DNA of 33,307 nucleotides from assembly GCA_016882525.1 (NCBI GenBank), contig VGPU01000025.1, positions 1 to 33,307 on the forward strand, written 5' to 3'. This document shows, in pieces, positions 7,869 through 16,619 of the stretch. The notes below the pieces were generated by a model, which ran no database searches, was not told the origin of the DNA, and was given only the letters and a program-made list of their open reading frames with translations. This DNA is from Cyanobacteria bacterium M_surface_10_m2_119. GTDB lineage: Bacteria > Cyanobacteriota > Cyanobacteriia > PCC-6307 > Cyanobiaceae. Position 1 is the stretch's first letter. Every line of letters starts with the position of its first letter. Made by a program: the position numbers and the translations under genes.

Positions 7869-9563
7869 ATGGCGGACGACATGGACAGACGGGAGCAGGG
7901 CTCCGGCTGGGACAGGGACCTGACGCAGCCCTGGGACGTGGTGGTCGTGGGCGGTGGGGCAGCGGGCCTGATGGCCTGCCTGGAGCTGCCTGCGCCCCTG
8001 CGGGTGCTCCTGCTGAGCAAGGAGCGCAAGCCGCGTTCCGCCAGTCGCTGGGCCCAGGGAGGCATCGCGGCCGTCACGGCAGCTGACGACAGCTTCGCCA
8101 GCCATATCGCCGACACCCTGGCCGCCGGGGCCGGCCTCTGCAACGTCGATGCCGTGGACCTGCTGGTGCACGAGGCCCCGGACTGCGTGCGGCGGTTGCT
8201 TGAGCTCGGCATGGCCTTCGACCGCGATGGGGCCGGGCTGAGCACCACCCTGGAGGCGGCCCACAGCCACCGGAGGGTGCTGCACGCCCAGGACCGCACC
8301 GGCGGAGCCCTGGTGGATGCCCTGGAGCGGGAGGTTCGGCGGCGGCCGGGCCTGGTGCAGCGCGACAACGTGGTGGCGCTGCAGCTCTGGATGGAGGCAG
8401 GACGCTGCTGCGGCCTGCAACTGCTGGCCGAGGGCGAGGTCGGCTGGATCCGGGCCAGGGCCGTGGTGCTCGCCACTGGCGGCGGCGGCCACCTGTTCGC
8501 CCACACCACCAACCCGGCCCAGGCCAGCGGCGATGGCGTGGCGATGGCCTGGCAGGCGGGGGCCGCCCTGCACGACCTGGAGTTCGTGCAGTTCCACCCG
8601 ACAGCCCTGATGCTCCCGGGCGCCCCCCACTTCCTGATCTCCGAGGCCGTGCGCGGCGAGGGGGCCCGGTTGCTGGACAGCACGGGCCAAAGCCCGGTTC
8701 GCCATCTACCGGGCGGGGATCTGGCCCCCCGCGACCAGGTGAGCCGAGCCCTGGCCCGCCGGATGCAGGCGCAGGGGGTGGAACATCTGTGGCTTGACCT
8801 ACGGCCCGTGGGCCAGGAGCGGCTGGAACGCCAATTCCCCACGATCCTCGGCCGCTGCCGCGACCTGGGCCTGGAGCCGACCCGGGAGCCCCTGCCGGTG
8901 GCCCCGGCGGCCCACTACTGGATGGGGGGCGTCGCCACCGATCTGGGGGCCGCCACGAACCTGCCCGGGCTCTATGCCGTGGGAGAAGTGGCCTGCACAG
9001 GCGTGCATGGCGCCAACCGGCTGGCCAGCAACTCGCTGATGGAGTGCCTGGTCTTTGCCCGGCAACTGCGCCGGATCGAGCTGCCACCCCCAGGAGCTGG
9101 GGCCCCTGGGGGGGATGGGCAGTCGCTTCGAGCGCTGGCGGTGGCACCGCCGCCGCGGCAGATGCTGCAGGCGGCCATTCACGGGCTCAGGGAGCTCTGC
9201 TGGTCGATGGCCGGCGTGGAGCGCCAGGGCCATGCCCTGGTGGCGGCCCTCGGGGCGGTGCGCCAGCAGCGATCCGCTCTGGAGCAGGAACGCAGCTGGC
9301 GCGCGGTGCAGGAGCTGCCGAAAAGTGCCCGTCTGGCCCTCGACCGGGAGCAGGGGGAGAGGGTCGCCCTGCAGCAGGAATGGCACCAGCGCCTGAGTCT
9401 GGCCGAACTGCTCATGGAGGCGGCCCTCTTCCGCCAGGAAAGTCGGGGCGGGCACTTCCGGACGGACGCCCCTGCAACCCAGGGCTTCTGGCAGCGCCAC
9501 AGCTGTCAGCAGCGCGGGCAGACGATCCGGACCGTTGCTCTTACCTGGACGCGGGAGGGGTGA
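7869..9563 (+). CDS. nadB: L-aspartate oxidase NadB
   Basis: A 564-residue flavoenzyme catalysing L-aspartate to iminoaspartate, first step of de novo NAD synthesis with NadA. An FAD-binding GGGAAGL lies at 28-34; further signatures are SRWAQGGIAA near residue 60, HSHRRVLHAQDRTG near 135, and GVHGANRLASNSLMECLVF near 380, all characteristic of NadB over succinate dehydrogenase flavoproteins. The C-terminal helical domain (about 430-560) is complete, with RGGHFRTD conserved near the end. Start ATG 7869 follows a purine-rich GGAGGGAG. Its last 23 bases overlap the convergent VKOR gene. nadA and nadC are not in the window. Confidence 0.95.
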   Translation: MADDMDRREQGSGWDRDLTQPWDVVVVGGGAAGLMACLELPAPLRVLLLSKERKPRSASRWAQGGIAAVTAADDSFASHIADTLAAGAGLCNVDAVDLLVHEAPDCVRRLLELGMAFDRDGAGLSTTLEAAHSHRRVLHAQDRTGGALVDALEREVRRRPGLVQRDNVVALQLWMEAGRCCGLQLLAEGEVGWIRARAVVLATGGGGHLFAHTTNPAQASGDGVAMAWQAGAALHDLEFVQFHPTALMLPGAPHFLISEAVRGEGARLLDSTGQSPVRHLPGGDLAPRDQVSRALARRMQAQGVEHLWLDLRPVGQERLERQFPTILGRCRDLGLEPTREPLPVAPAAHYWMGGVATDLGAATNLPGLYAVGEVACTGVHGANRLASNSLMECLVFARQLRRIELPPPGAGAPGGDGQSLRALAVAPPPRQMLQAAIHGLRELCWSMAGVERQGHALVAALGAVRQQRSALEQERSWRAVQELPKSARLALDREQGERVALQQEWHQRLSLAELLMEAALFRQESRGGHFRTDAPATQGFWQRHSCQQRGQTIRTVALTWTREG

Positions 9564-10470
9564 AGCCGCTCAGCTCGGCCAGGCGTTCGAGGGGTTTGAC
9601 ACCCGAATCAATCGTTCCATTGATCTCCCAGCTGGGGAATCCTTGGAGACCCTTGGCATCACAGCGCTGCTTCTGGCTGTTCTGGCCATCCGCGGCACAC
9701 TCCACGATGGTGAGGCGGGCGGTGGCCTCCTTGCCGAACAGCTGCTTCTGCTCGTGGCAGTGGGGGCACCACCAGGCTGAATACATCACCGCTCCCTTGG
9801 CGCTGAGGTGTTCGGCCAGGGCGATCGCCTCGGGGCTGCTCTGGGTGGTGACCGCCGGAGGAATGCCGGCGCGCGGCAGGCCATCAGGCCGGTCGACCGC
9901 AGCCGCCCAGCCCAGGCCGGAGAGCCCCACCACGAGCGCCAGCAGCACCACCCGGAAGAGCAGCTGGCCCCGATCCGGCCACTCCCCGCCCACCAGGCTG
10001 AGCACGAACAGGGCCAGGCTCAGGCAGGCCGAAAGCACGCAGAAGAAACAGAAGGCCTGGATCTTGAGGACCATCACCCCCATCAGCACCAGGCTGAACA
10101 CCGCCATGCCGGTGCTCACCAGCAGCAGTCCCCACCAGCTGAGGGGACCGATGCGGGCCTTGCTCTCCCCGCGCAGCACCAGGGGCAACAGGGCCAGGAT
10201 CAGCACCGCGCCATAGGCCAGCAGGCCATAGACCGACAGGGGTTGGCCCAGCAGAGTGCCCCATGGGCTGGCGAGCACCTTGTCGCAGCCGTCAGCACCG
10301 CCTGGACATGACAGGTTGCCGAGCCATCCCCAGCGCTCCAGGGTGATGGAGCCGGTGTCAATCGCGCCCACCGTGGCCAGCACGGCCATCACCACCCGCA
10401 GCCAGCGATTGCCGGTGTCGCTGCGGCGGCGGGTGGAGCTGAGACGCTCGCTGAGACGGCTGGAGGTCAC
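9541..10470 (-). CDS. VKOR-thioredoxin fusion (disulfide-forming enzyme)
   Basis: A 309-residue quinone-linked thiol oxidase: an N-terminal vitamin K epoxide reductase domain of five membrane helices (about 25-190) fused to an exported thioredoxin-like domain (about 205-305), as in the structurally solved Synechococcus homologue. Redox cysteines are all present: loop pair Cys55/Cys62, membrane CFFC (Cys141/Cys144), thioredoxin CPHC (Cys235/Cys238) and Cys258/Cys270. It should form disulfides in lumenal and periplasmic proteins and pass electrons to plastoquinone. The reading frame stays open far upstream across rimO, but homology begins just before residue 25; I chose GTG at 10470, with ATG 10524 as alternative. 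It is divergent from rimO and convergent with nadB. Confidence 0.9.
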   Translation of the reverse strand: MTSSRLSERLSSTRRRSDTGNRWLRVVMAVLATVGAIDTGSITLERWGWLGNLSCPGGADGCDKVLASPWGTLLGQPLSVYGLLAYGAVLILALLPLVLRGESKARIGPLSWWGLLLVSTGMAVFSLVLMGVMVLKIQAFCFFCVLSACLSLALFVLSLVGGEWPDRGQLLFRVVLLALVVGLSGLGWAAAVDRPDGLPRAGIPPAVTTQSSPEAIALAEHLSAKGAVMYSAWWCPHCHEQKQLFGKEATARLTIVECAADGQNSQKQRCDAKGLQGFPSWEINGTIDSGVKPLERLAELSGFTPPASR

Positions 10471-10551
10471 GGGCTTGAGGCGATCCCCGGATTCTTGCAG
10501 CCTCTGCGGTTCCTGCCGCCCCATAGGGTGGAGGGTCGGCCCCTGCGCACC

Positions 10552-11925
10552 ATGACCAAGAAAACCGTGGCCTTCGCCCACCTGGGCTGCGAGAAGAACC
10601 GGGTGGACACGGAGCACATGCTCGGCCTGCTGGCCGAGGCCGGCTATGGGGTGAGCGCCGATGAGGCCGACGCCACCGTGGTGGTGGTGAACACCTGCAG
10701 CTTCATCCAGGACGCCCGTGAAGAATCGGTGCGCACCCTGGTGGAACTGGCCGAGCAGGGCAAGGAGCTGATCATCGCCGGCTGCCTGGCCCAGCACTTC
10801 CAGGAGGAGCTGCTCGAAAGCCTGCCCGAGGCGAAGGCGATCGTGGGCACGGGCGACTACCAGCACATCGTGAGCGTGCTGGAGCGGGTGGAGGCGGGCG
10901 AGCGCGTGAATCAGGTGAGCGCCAACCCCACCTTCGTGGGCGATGAGCACCTGCCCCGCTATCGCACCACCAGCGAGGCCATTGCCTACCTGAAGGTGGC
11001 CGAGGGCTGCGACTACCGCTGCGCCTTCTGCATCATTCCCCACCTGCGGGGCGACCAGCGCTCCCGTCCGATCGAAAGCATCGTGGCCGAAGCGCAACAG
11101 CTGGCGGCCCAGGGGGTGCAGGAGCTGGTGCTGATCAGCCAGATCACCACCAACTACGGCCTCGACCTCTACGGCAAGCCCCAGCTGGCTCAGCTGCTGC
11201 GGGCCCTGGGTGAGGTGGAGATCCCTTGGATCCGCGTGCACTACGCCTATCCCACCGGGCTCACCCCCGAGGTGCTGACGGCCTACAGGGAGGTCCCCAA
11301 CGTGCTGCCCTATCTGGATCTGCCGCTGCAGCACAGCCACCCGGCGGTGCTGCGGGCGATGAACCGCCCCTGGCAGGCCGAGGTGACCGGCGGCCTGTTG
11401 CGCCGCATCCGCGAGCAGCTGCCCGACGCGGTGCTGCGCACCACCTTCATCGTGGGCTTTCCCGGCGAAACGGAAGAGCACTTCGAGCACCTGCTCGACT
11501 TCGTGGCCGAGCAGCAGTTCGACCATGTGGGCGTGTTCACCTTCTCGCCGGAGGACGGCACCCCAGCCGCCGAGCTGCCCGATCAGGTGCCCGCGGCGGT
11601 GGCTGCCGAACGCAAGGACCGGCTGATGGCGCTGCAGCAGCCGATTGCCGCGGCACGCAACGCCGCCTGGGTCGGCCGCATTGTGGACGTGCTCATCGAG
11701 CAGGAAAACCCCAGCACCGGGGAGATGCTGGGCCGCTGCGCACGTTTTGCCCCCGAGGTGGATGGGGAGGTGCGGGTACTCCCCGGGGAAGGGGGCCTGT
11801 GCGCCGCACCGGGCACGATGGTGCCGGTGCGGATCACGGCCGCTGACACCTACGACCTCATCGGTGAGGTGGTGGGAGCAAGGGCCATGGTGGACGAGGC
11901 CTTGAGCGCGATCAGATCAGCTTGA
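10552..11925 (+). CDS. rimO: Ribosomal protein uS12 methylthiotransferase RimO
   Basis: A 457-residue radical-SAM methylthiotransferase that thiomethylates an aspartate of ribosomal protein S12. The N-terminal UPF0004 domain ligates a second Fe-S cluster through Cys13, Cys49 and Cys78; the radical-SAM motif CDYRCAFC gives Cys153, Cys157 and Cys160, followed by [12 protein letters not shown], typical of RimO rather than MiaB. A TRAM domain occupies about 390-457. ATG 10552 is preferred to an upstream TTG at 10495 because homology begins with [15 protein letters not shown]. Divergent from the VKOR gene; its last 14 bases overlap the convergent petL. Confidence 0.93.
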   Translation: MTKKTVAFAHLGCEKNRVDTEHMLGLLAEAGYGVSADEADATVVVVNTCSFIQDAREESVRTLVELAEQGKELIIAGCLAQHFQEELLESLPEAKAIVGTGDYQHIVSVLERVEAGERVNQVSANPTFVGDEHLPRYRTTSEAIAYLKVAEGCDYRCAFCIIPHLRGDQRSRPIESIVAEAQQLAAQGVQELVLISQITTNYGLDLYGKPQLAQLLRALGEVEIPWIRVHYAYPTGLTPEVLTAYREVPNVLPYLDLPLQHSHPAVLRAMNRPWQAEVTGGLLRRIREQLPDAVLRTTFIVGFPGETEEHFEHLLDFVAEQQFDHVGVFTFSPEDGTPAAELPDQVPAAVAAERKDRLMALQQPIAAARNAAWVGRIVDVLIEQENPSTGEMLGRCARFAPEVDGEVRVLPGEGGLCAAPGTMVPVRITAADTYDLIGEVVGARAMVDEALSAIRSA

Positions 11926-12004
11926 TGCCACGCAGCACGAAGGAAGCCGCCACGGCGAGGGTGAGTCCGCCACCCACCAGGGCCAGATAAATCGCCGCGG
12001 CCAT
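11912..12004 (-). CDS. petL: Cytochrome b6f complex subunit PetL
   Basis: A 30-residue single-helix protein beginning [12 protein letters not shown] and ending LRGIKLI. Size, one hydrophobic span and the conserved basic-IxL end resemble cyanobacterial PetL, a small subunit at the edge of the cytochrome b6f complex in the thylakoid. ATG at 12004 is preceded by GGAAG eight bases upstream. A longer in-frame extension to 12100 adds a basic, Cys-containing segment that does not resemble the family, so I reject it. The 3' end overlaps rimO by 14 bases. Identification rests on a very short sequence; another one-helix thylakoid peptide is the alternative. Confidence 0.72.
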   Translation of the reverse strand: MAAAIYLALVGGGLTLAVAASFVLRGIKLI

Positions 12005-12197
12005 CGCTGCTGCTTCCAGAACGTCGAGGCCATTACAGCAGACCCCACGGCTCCAGGAGGGGTGCGCCGACCGGGCGGACCTGCCGGTCCTTCGAGCCAA
12101 TTCCGAATCCCCCGGTGAAATCTGCCTAGATTGAGCTGACAGCCAGTCCAGTCACAGCGCCTGCGACCGGGGCCCCTTCTCTTCAGTAGCCCGTCCG

Positions 12198-13859
12198 ATG
12201 CGCACCCTGTTCATTTACCCAGAGTTTCCCAAGACCTTCTGGAGTTACGAAAAGATCCTGGAGCTGGTCGATCGCAAGGTGCTGCTCCCTCCCCTGGGGC
12301 TGGTGACCGTGGCAGCGCTGCTGCCCCAGCACTGGGACATGAAGCTCGTCGACCGCAACGTGCGCGAGGTGCGCGAGGACGAATGGGCCTGGGCCGAGCT
12401 GGTGGTGATCTCCGGCATGATCGTGCAGAAGGCGGATATGGCCGAGCAGATCGCCCGCGCCAAGGCGCGGGGGTTGCCCGTGGCTGTGGGTGGACCCTTC
12501 GCCAGTTCCACCCCCGATGCCCCCGAACTCGACGGGGCCGATTTCAAGGTGCTCGATGAAGGCGAGATCACCCTGCCGCTGTTTGTGGCTGCCCTGGAGC
12601 GGGGTGAAACCAGCGGCCGCTTCACCGCAGACGGCGAAAAGCCAGACGTGACCTCCACGCCGGTGCCGCGCTACGACCTGCTGGAGCTCGACGCCTACTC
12701 GGAGATGTCGGTGCAGTTCTCGCGGGGCTGCCCGTTCAACTGCGAGTTCTGCGACATCATCGTGCTCTACGGGCGCAAGCCGCGCACCAAGGCTCCCGAG
12801 CAGCTGATCGCCGAGCTGCAGCGCCTCTACGACCTGGGCTGGCGGCGCTCGGTGTTTCTGGTGGACGACAACTTCATCGGCAACAAGCGCAACGTGAAGC
12901 AGCTGCTCCCGGCCCTGCGCCAGTGGCAGATCGAGCACGGCTACCCCTTCAGCTTCGCCACCGAGGCCTCGGTGGATCTGGCGGCCGATCAGGAGCTGAT
13001 GGACCTGATGACCGAATGCCGCTTCGAGAGCGTGTTCCTGGGCATCGAAACCCCCGATGCCGCCAGCCTGGAAACCGCCCGCAAGCTGCAGAACACCCGC
13101 AGCTCCCTGGAGGAGTCGGTGGAGAAGATCACCGCCAGCGGCCTGCGGGTGATGGCCGGCTTCATCATCGGCTTCGACGGCGAACAGCGTGGCGCCGGCA
13201 ACCGGATCGTGGAGTTCGTGACCCGCACCGGCATCCCCCACGCGATGATGGGCATGTTGCAGGCCCTGCCCAACACCGCCATGTGGACGCGGCTGGAGCA
13301 GGAGGGCCGCCTGATCCAGGACACCGCTGCGGCCAAGGGTGTGAACCAGACCAACCTGCTCAACTTCTTGCCCACCCGGCCGATCCAGGACATCGCCACC
13401 GAATACATGGAGGCGTTCTCGGCGCTGTATGAACCCAACGCCTACATCGACCGGGTGTACAGCTATTTCCTCAAGCTGCCGCCCCAGCGCTACAAGCAGA
13501 TTCTCAGGCAGCAGGCCGCCCATGCAGCCGGCGGCGCCATGCCGAGCGAATCCGCGCAGACGCTGACCCCGAATGGCAAGAAAGGGATGTCCTGGGTGGA
13601 TCTGCGGGCGCTGGGGATCGTGGTGTGGCGCCAGGGGATCAAGCGCAACACCCGCTGGCGGTTCTGGCGTGCCCTGGCCGGCATGTGGCGTCACAATCCA
13701 GCCCGTTTCAAGGGCTTCATCTCGATCCTGGCCCACAGCGAGCACTTCCTCGAGTACCGCCAGATCGTGCGCAGCGAGATTCAGGAACAGCTGGCAGGCC
13801 TGCCCCCGGATCCCTCCCACTCCCTGATGGTGGCGCCACCCCAGATGGTGGCGGGCTAG
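12198..13859 (+). CDS. B12-binding-domain radical SAM protein (DUF4070 type)
   Basis: A 553-residue protein with an N-terminal cobalamin-binding-like Rossmann domain (about 1-140), a radical-SAM core with CPFNCEFC (Cys178, Cys182, Cys185) followed by DIIVLYGRKPR, and a C-terminal DUF4070-like region from about 380. The N-terminal domain lacks an obvious DxHxxG motif for lower-ligand histidine binding, as in several BchE/HpnP-like enzymes. The nearest characterised relative I can name is HpnP (hopanoid C-2 methylase), but no hopanoid gene is nearby and many cyanobacteria have paralogues of unknown function, so I do not assign that activity. Monocistronic; its TAG stop is interleaved with that of DUF4346 in a shared CTAG. 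Confidence 0.85.
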   Translation: MRTLFIYPEFPKTFWSYEKILELVDRKVLLPPLGLVTVAALLPQHWDMKLVDRNVREVREDEWAWAELVVISGMIVQKADMAEQIARAKARGLPVAVGGPFASSTPDAPELDGADFKVLDEGEITLPLFVAALERGETSGRFTADGEKPDVTSTPVPRYDLLELDAYSEMSVQFSRGCPFNCEFCDIIVLYGRKPRTKAPEQLIAELQRLYDLGWRRSVFLVDDNFIGNKRNVKQLLPALRQWQIEHGYPFSFATEASVDLAADQELMDLMTECRFESVFLGIETPDAASLETARKLQNTRSSLEESVEKITASGLRVMAGFIIGFDGEQRGAGNRIVEFVTRTGIPHAMMGMLQALPNTAMWTRLEQEGRLIQDTAAAKGVNQTNLLNFLPTRPIQDIATEYMEAFSALYEPNAYIDRVYSYFLKLPPQRYKQILRQQAAHAAGGAMPSESAQTLTPNGKKGMSWVDLRALGIVVWRQGIKRNTRWRFWRALAGMWRHNPARFKGFISILAHSEHFLEYRQIVRSEIQEQLAGLPPDPSHSLMVAPPQMVAG

Positions 13860-14245
13860 TCCTGCTGGTAGTCGGCCCCGGATTCCAGGGCGGCTTCCGC
13901 CTTCTGCAGCTCCCGACCCAGGTAGAGGGCGTGGTCGAGGGCACTGAGGGGGTGGGGGCCCGGACCCTCGGTGAGGGCGATACCCAACTCCTTGGCGCTG
14001 CGGGCCCGGTAGGTGGCCAGCGGCGCACGGGGGCCCGCGCCGTGGCAGCTGATCACCTCGCCGGTTTCAGGGTCGGTGGCCAGGCCCCGCTCGTTGATGC
14101 CGTTGCCGTAGTGCTCGGCGATCAGCTCGCCAGTGGTGCGGTCGAGCTTGATCAGGAAATAGCCCGCCGGATCGAGGGCGATGGAGCGCTGGGAGAGCTG
14201 ATCGTCAAGCTCACGCCGCTGGCTGGGATCGAAGGGCTGGGGCAT
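13856..14245 (-). CDS. DUF4346 protein
   Basis: A 129-residue soluble protein of the cyanobacterial DUF4346 family; the segments ALDPAGYFLIKLDR, GLATDPETGEVI and ARSAKELGIALTE are the recognisable conserved parts. No activity is established to my knowledge. ATG 14245 (MPQPFDPSQRR) is chosen because homology begins shortly after; a longer frame to 14317 is only overlap with the upstream gene. The start lies 35 bases inside the end of the FemAB/GNAT-like gene on the same strand, implying coupled translation, and its stop shares CTAG with the convergent radical-SAM gene. Confidence 0.8.
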   Translation of the reverse strand: MPQPFDPSQRRELDDQLSQRSIALDPAGYFLIKLDRTTGELIAEHYGNGINERGLATDPETGEVISCHGAGPRAPLATYRARSAKELGIALTEGPGPHPLSALDHALYLGRELQKAEAALESGADYQQD

Positions 14246-15428
14246 GGGGTGGATCGTAGGCAGCGGTGAACGGCAGCTCGGCGTTGATCGCCTCGATCTC
14301 CCGTGCCATCTCCGCATTGGCGCCCGGCAGCCAGCCCTGCAGGATCGCCCCGAAGCGGGGGTCGCTCCAGCGGTGCAGGCTCACGCGTGGCTGAGCCACG
14401 AAGCCCCGGCGGCGCTTGTGGCTGCCGCCTGCGCCGGGGTCGAAGTGGCGGATGCCCTGGGCGATCGCCCAGGCGATCGGCGCGTAGTAGCAGACCTCAA
14501 AGTGCAGGCAGTCGATCTCCACATCGCTACCCCAGTAGCGGCCCCAGAGGTGGTCGCCGCCGCGCACGCACAGTGACATCGCCACAGGGTCGCCGGGATC
14601 GCCGCGGTGGGCGCTGAACAGCACCAGATGGCGGCGCAGGGCAGGGTCGGCGGCGAGGGCCTCGAAGAAGGCCTCACTGAGGTATTTGCTGCCCCACGGA
14701 CCCCAGCGGGCGCAGTGCTGCTCATAGAAACCGTGCATGCGACCCACCAGGGCCGGCGCGATCGCCTCGCCCACCAGCGGCTCCACCGCCAGGCCCGCTG
14801 CTGCCACAGCCTTGCGCTCCCGTTTGATGTTGCGGCGCTGGTTGGCGTTGAAACTGGCCAGGTAGCCCTCGAAATCCCCGTGGCCGGGGTTGCTCCACTG
14901 GCTCTGCTGGTTCACCCAGGCGGCGCAGCCGGCCGCCTCGGCCAGGGGCTGCCAGGCCGGATCCACATAGAGAAAGTTGCAGCTGAGGATGCGCTGCTCG
15001 CGGCAGAAGCGGTCGATCAGCTCCAGCAGCAGGGCCGTGACCTCGCCGGCGTCCTCCGCCGGGGCAATCAGAAAGCGGTAGCCCTGCACCGGGCTCACCG
15101 GGCTCATGCCCACCAGCTTGGGGTAGTAGCGCAGGCCCAGCTGGCCCGCAAGCTGGGCAAAGCTCTGGTCGAAGACGAACTCTCCATAGCTGTGGCCCTT
15201 GAGATACAGGGGAGCCGCGGCAATCAACTCACTTCCGCGCCAGAGGCCTAGGTGCAGGGGTTGCCATCCCTGGCGAGGGGCAATGCTGCCGCTGGCCTCC
15301 AGCTGCTGCAGCCAGCGCCAGCGGTAGAAGGGCAGCTCCTGGGGCACCGCCGCGGCAAGCAAGCCATCCCAGGCAGCCTCAGGGATCTCACCGATGCCCT
15401 GGTGCCAGCGGGCTTGGAGCTCAGCCAT
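14211..15428 (-). CDS. FemAB/GNAT-like acyltransferase (COG3146, DUF482)
   Basis: A 405-residue soluble protein resembling the COG3146 (peptidogalycan biosynthesis/recognition, DUF482) family, which has a GNAT/FemAB-like fold. Supporting segments: FNANQRRNIKRERKAV near 190-210, a family signature; GRYWGSDVEIDCLHFEVCYY near 305; and FDPGAGGSHKRRRGF near 345. No enzyme activity is demonstrated for cyanobacterial members; FemAB relatives add amino acids to peptidoglycan bridges. ATG 15428. It is the promoter-proximal gene of a two-gene unit with DUF4346 and divergent, across 85 bases, from the small secreted-protein gene. Confidence 0.83.
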   Translation of the reverse strand: MAELQARWHQGIGEIPEAAWDGLLAAAVPQELPFYRWRWLQQLEASGSIAPRQGWQPLHLGLWRGSELIAAAPLYLKGHSYGEFVFDQSFAQLAGQLGLRYYPKLVGMSPVSPVQGYRFLIAPAEDAGEVTALLLELIDRFCREQRILSCNFLYVDPAWQPLAEAAGCAAWVNQQSQWSNPGHGDFEGYLASFNANQRRNIKRERKAVAAAGLAVEPLVGEAIAPALVGRMHGFYEQHCARWGPWGSKYLSEAFFEALAADPALRRHLVLFSAHRGDPGDPVAMSLCVRGGDHLWGRYWGSDVEIDCLHFEVCYYAPIAWAIAQGIRHFDPGAGGSHKRRRGFVAQPRVSLHRWSDPRFGAILQGWLPGANAEMAREIEAINAELPFTAAYDPPHAPALRSQPAA

Positions 15429-15513
15429 GGCCGCAGCGCCGGGCAGGAGGGTGCAGGAGCAAAACTAACCACCGTGATCGCGAAGCGGGCCGCCCCGGCC
15501 TGTTCCCTGCCCC

Positions 15514-15960
15514 ATGGCTCCATCCCCCCGGATCCCTGTCCCGCGCTGGCTGCTCGCCGGCCTGTTGGTCAGTCCGCTCGGGGGGGGCTTCGGCACACCG
15601 CCCCCAGCCCAGGCCAGCGTGATGCGGCCTGTACTCGAGCTGATCCGCCCACAGGTGGAACAGCGGATCTCCAGCCTCTGTCTGGAGAAGGCTGCCGCAG
15701 GCCAGGCCGGGCTGCGGCAGCAGCTGGAGCAGCCGTGCCGCCAGCTGGCTCGCACCACCAGCCGCTGCCTGGTGGACGAAACCGAGGCGAGCGGCAAGAC
15801 CCTGGAGGTGGTGGGGGAACTGCTGAGGCAGCAGCTGGGCCCGGAGGGCGAGCGCATTGCCAAACGCTGCCTGGCCCGGCTGGTGGGACTGCCGCCCAAC
15901 AGCCTGGAGGCCATTCCCCTGCGCCAGATCACCGGTGCATTCGTGGGCCGGCAGCGCTAG
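15514..15960 (+). CDS. Exported hypothetical protein with four cysteines
   Basis: I do not recognise a named family. The 148-residue product has a signal peptide (hydrophobic 12-22, likely cleavage after PAQA at about residue 34), then a mostly helical mature part of about 114 residues with four cysteines (56, 75, 85, 119), suited to two disulfides in lumen or periplasm. No membrane segment follows the signal. The gene is single, flanked by divergent FemAB-like and convergent RibD-C genes; its TAG stop ends one base before the neighbour's stop codon. Codon use matches surrounding genes, so it is probably real; the VKOR protein in this window could supply its disulfides. Confidence 0.72.
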   Translation: MAPSPRIPVPRWLLAGLLVSPLGGGFGTPPPAQASVMRPVLELIRPQVEQRISSLCLEKAAAGQAGLRQQLEQPCRQLARTTSRCLVDETEASGKTLEVVGELLRQQLGPEGERIAKRCLARLVGLPPNSLEAIPLRQITGAFVGRQR

Positions 15961-16614
15961 CTAGACCCGGCGCCGGTAGCGCAGCAACAGTTCGTCGCCC
16001 CCGAGGGGCCGCTGCTCCTGCAACTGCCAGCTCGCAGCGGCAGTCTGCGGGCCAGGCAGCAGGGGTTCGGCAGGGAGCCAGCTGTGGGACCCGCCCAGCA
16101 GCAGGGGGCAGAGGGTGAGCTGCAGCTCATCCACCAGCCCCTCCGCCAGCAAGCTGCCGGCCAGGGCGGCGCCACCCAGCAGCACCAGCCGCTGCAGACC
16201 GGCATCCGCCAACGCCGCCAGCATCTCGGACCAGCCCGCTTGGCACACATGCCGATGGAACCCCTGCGGCGGGGCGGCCCGATCGGCAGGGGGATGGGGC
16301 ATCAGCAGCCAGCGCTGCAGCGGCTGCCGCCAGAACGCCAGATCGGTCGGGAAACGGCCACTGCGGCTCACCACCAGGGCCGTCGGCTGGGGCGGCCGGC
16401 CGCAGCGCTGGCGCTCCGCCAGCAGATCAGCGGCATGGATCAGGCAGGTGCTGCCATGACAGCGCAGGGTTTCAGCGCCGAGAAGGGCACCATCGGCCCA
16501 GGCAAGGGCCTCTTCGAGGGCACGGCGATCGCCTGGTCCCCCCAGCTGGGCCGCCCCACCGGTGGCTGGAGCCAGGCGGCCATCCAGGCTGACCGCCAGC
16601 ACCAGACGCAGCAT
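15961..16614 (-). CDS. RibD C-terminal/DHFR-like reductase
   Basis: A 217-residue stand-alone RibD_C domain (DHFR-like fold, NADPH-dependent). It begins LRLVLAVSLDGRLA, the family's first strand, followed by DGALLGAETLRCHG (about 42-55), and LVLLGGAALAGSLLAEGLVDELQLTLCP (two parts, about 140-170), the nucleotide-binding GG motif plus VDE. No deaminase domain is fused, so it is not a full RibD. It starts five bases after the pterin synthase stop, so they share an operon. Riboflavin-pathway reductase is the default family reading; a pteridine reductase is a context-based alternative discussed in the findings. Confidence 0.82.
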   Translation of the reverse strand: MLRLVLAVSLDGRLAPATGGAAQLGGPGDRRALEEALAWADGALLGAETLRCHGSTCLIHAADLLAERQRCGRPPQPTALVVSRSGRFPTDLAFWRQPLQRWLLMPHPPADRAAPPQGFHRHVCQAGWSEMLAALADAGLQRLVLLGGAALAGSLLAEGLVDELQLTLCPLLLGGSHSWLPAEPLLPGPQTAAASWQLQEQRPLGGDELLLRYRRRV

Positions 16615-16619
16615 CAGGT

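Noticed and set aside
10471-11526. Upstream extension of the VKOR frame across rimO
   Set aside because: It is antisense to rimO, and VKOR homology begins near 10470; the extension has no domain.
12069-12089. Six-base hairpin GACCGG/CCGGTC between petL and the radical-SAM gene
   Set aside because: No T-run and no match to a tRNA or riboswitch that I know; may be chance in high GC.
12101-12132. Possible promoter TTCCGA...TAGATT before the radical-SAM gene
   Set aside because: Spacer is 20 bases and the -35 match is weak.
12183-13820. 545-codon open frame on the minus strand, opposite the radical-SAM gene
   Set aside because: It is antisense to a gene with clear radical-SAM motifs. Its composition (His/Gly/Gln-rich, no domain) is typical of high-GC antisense frames.
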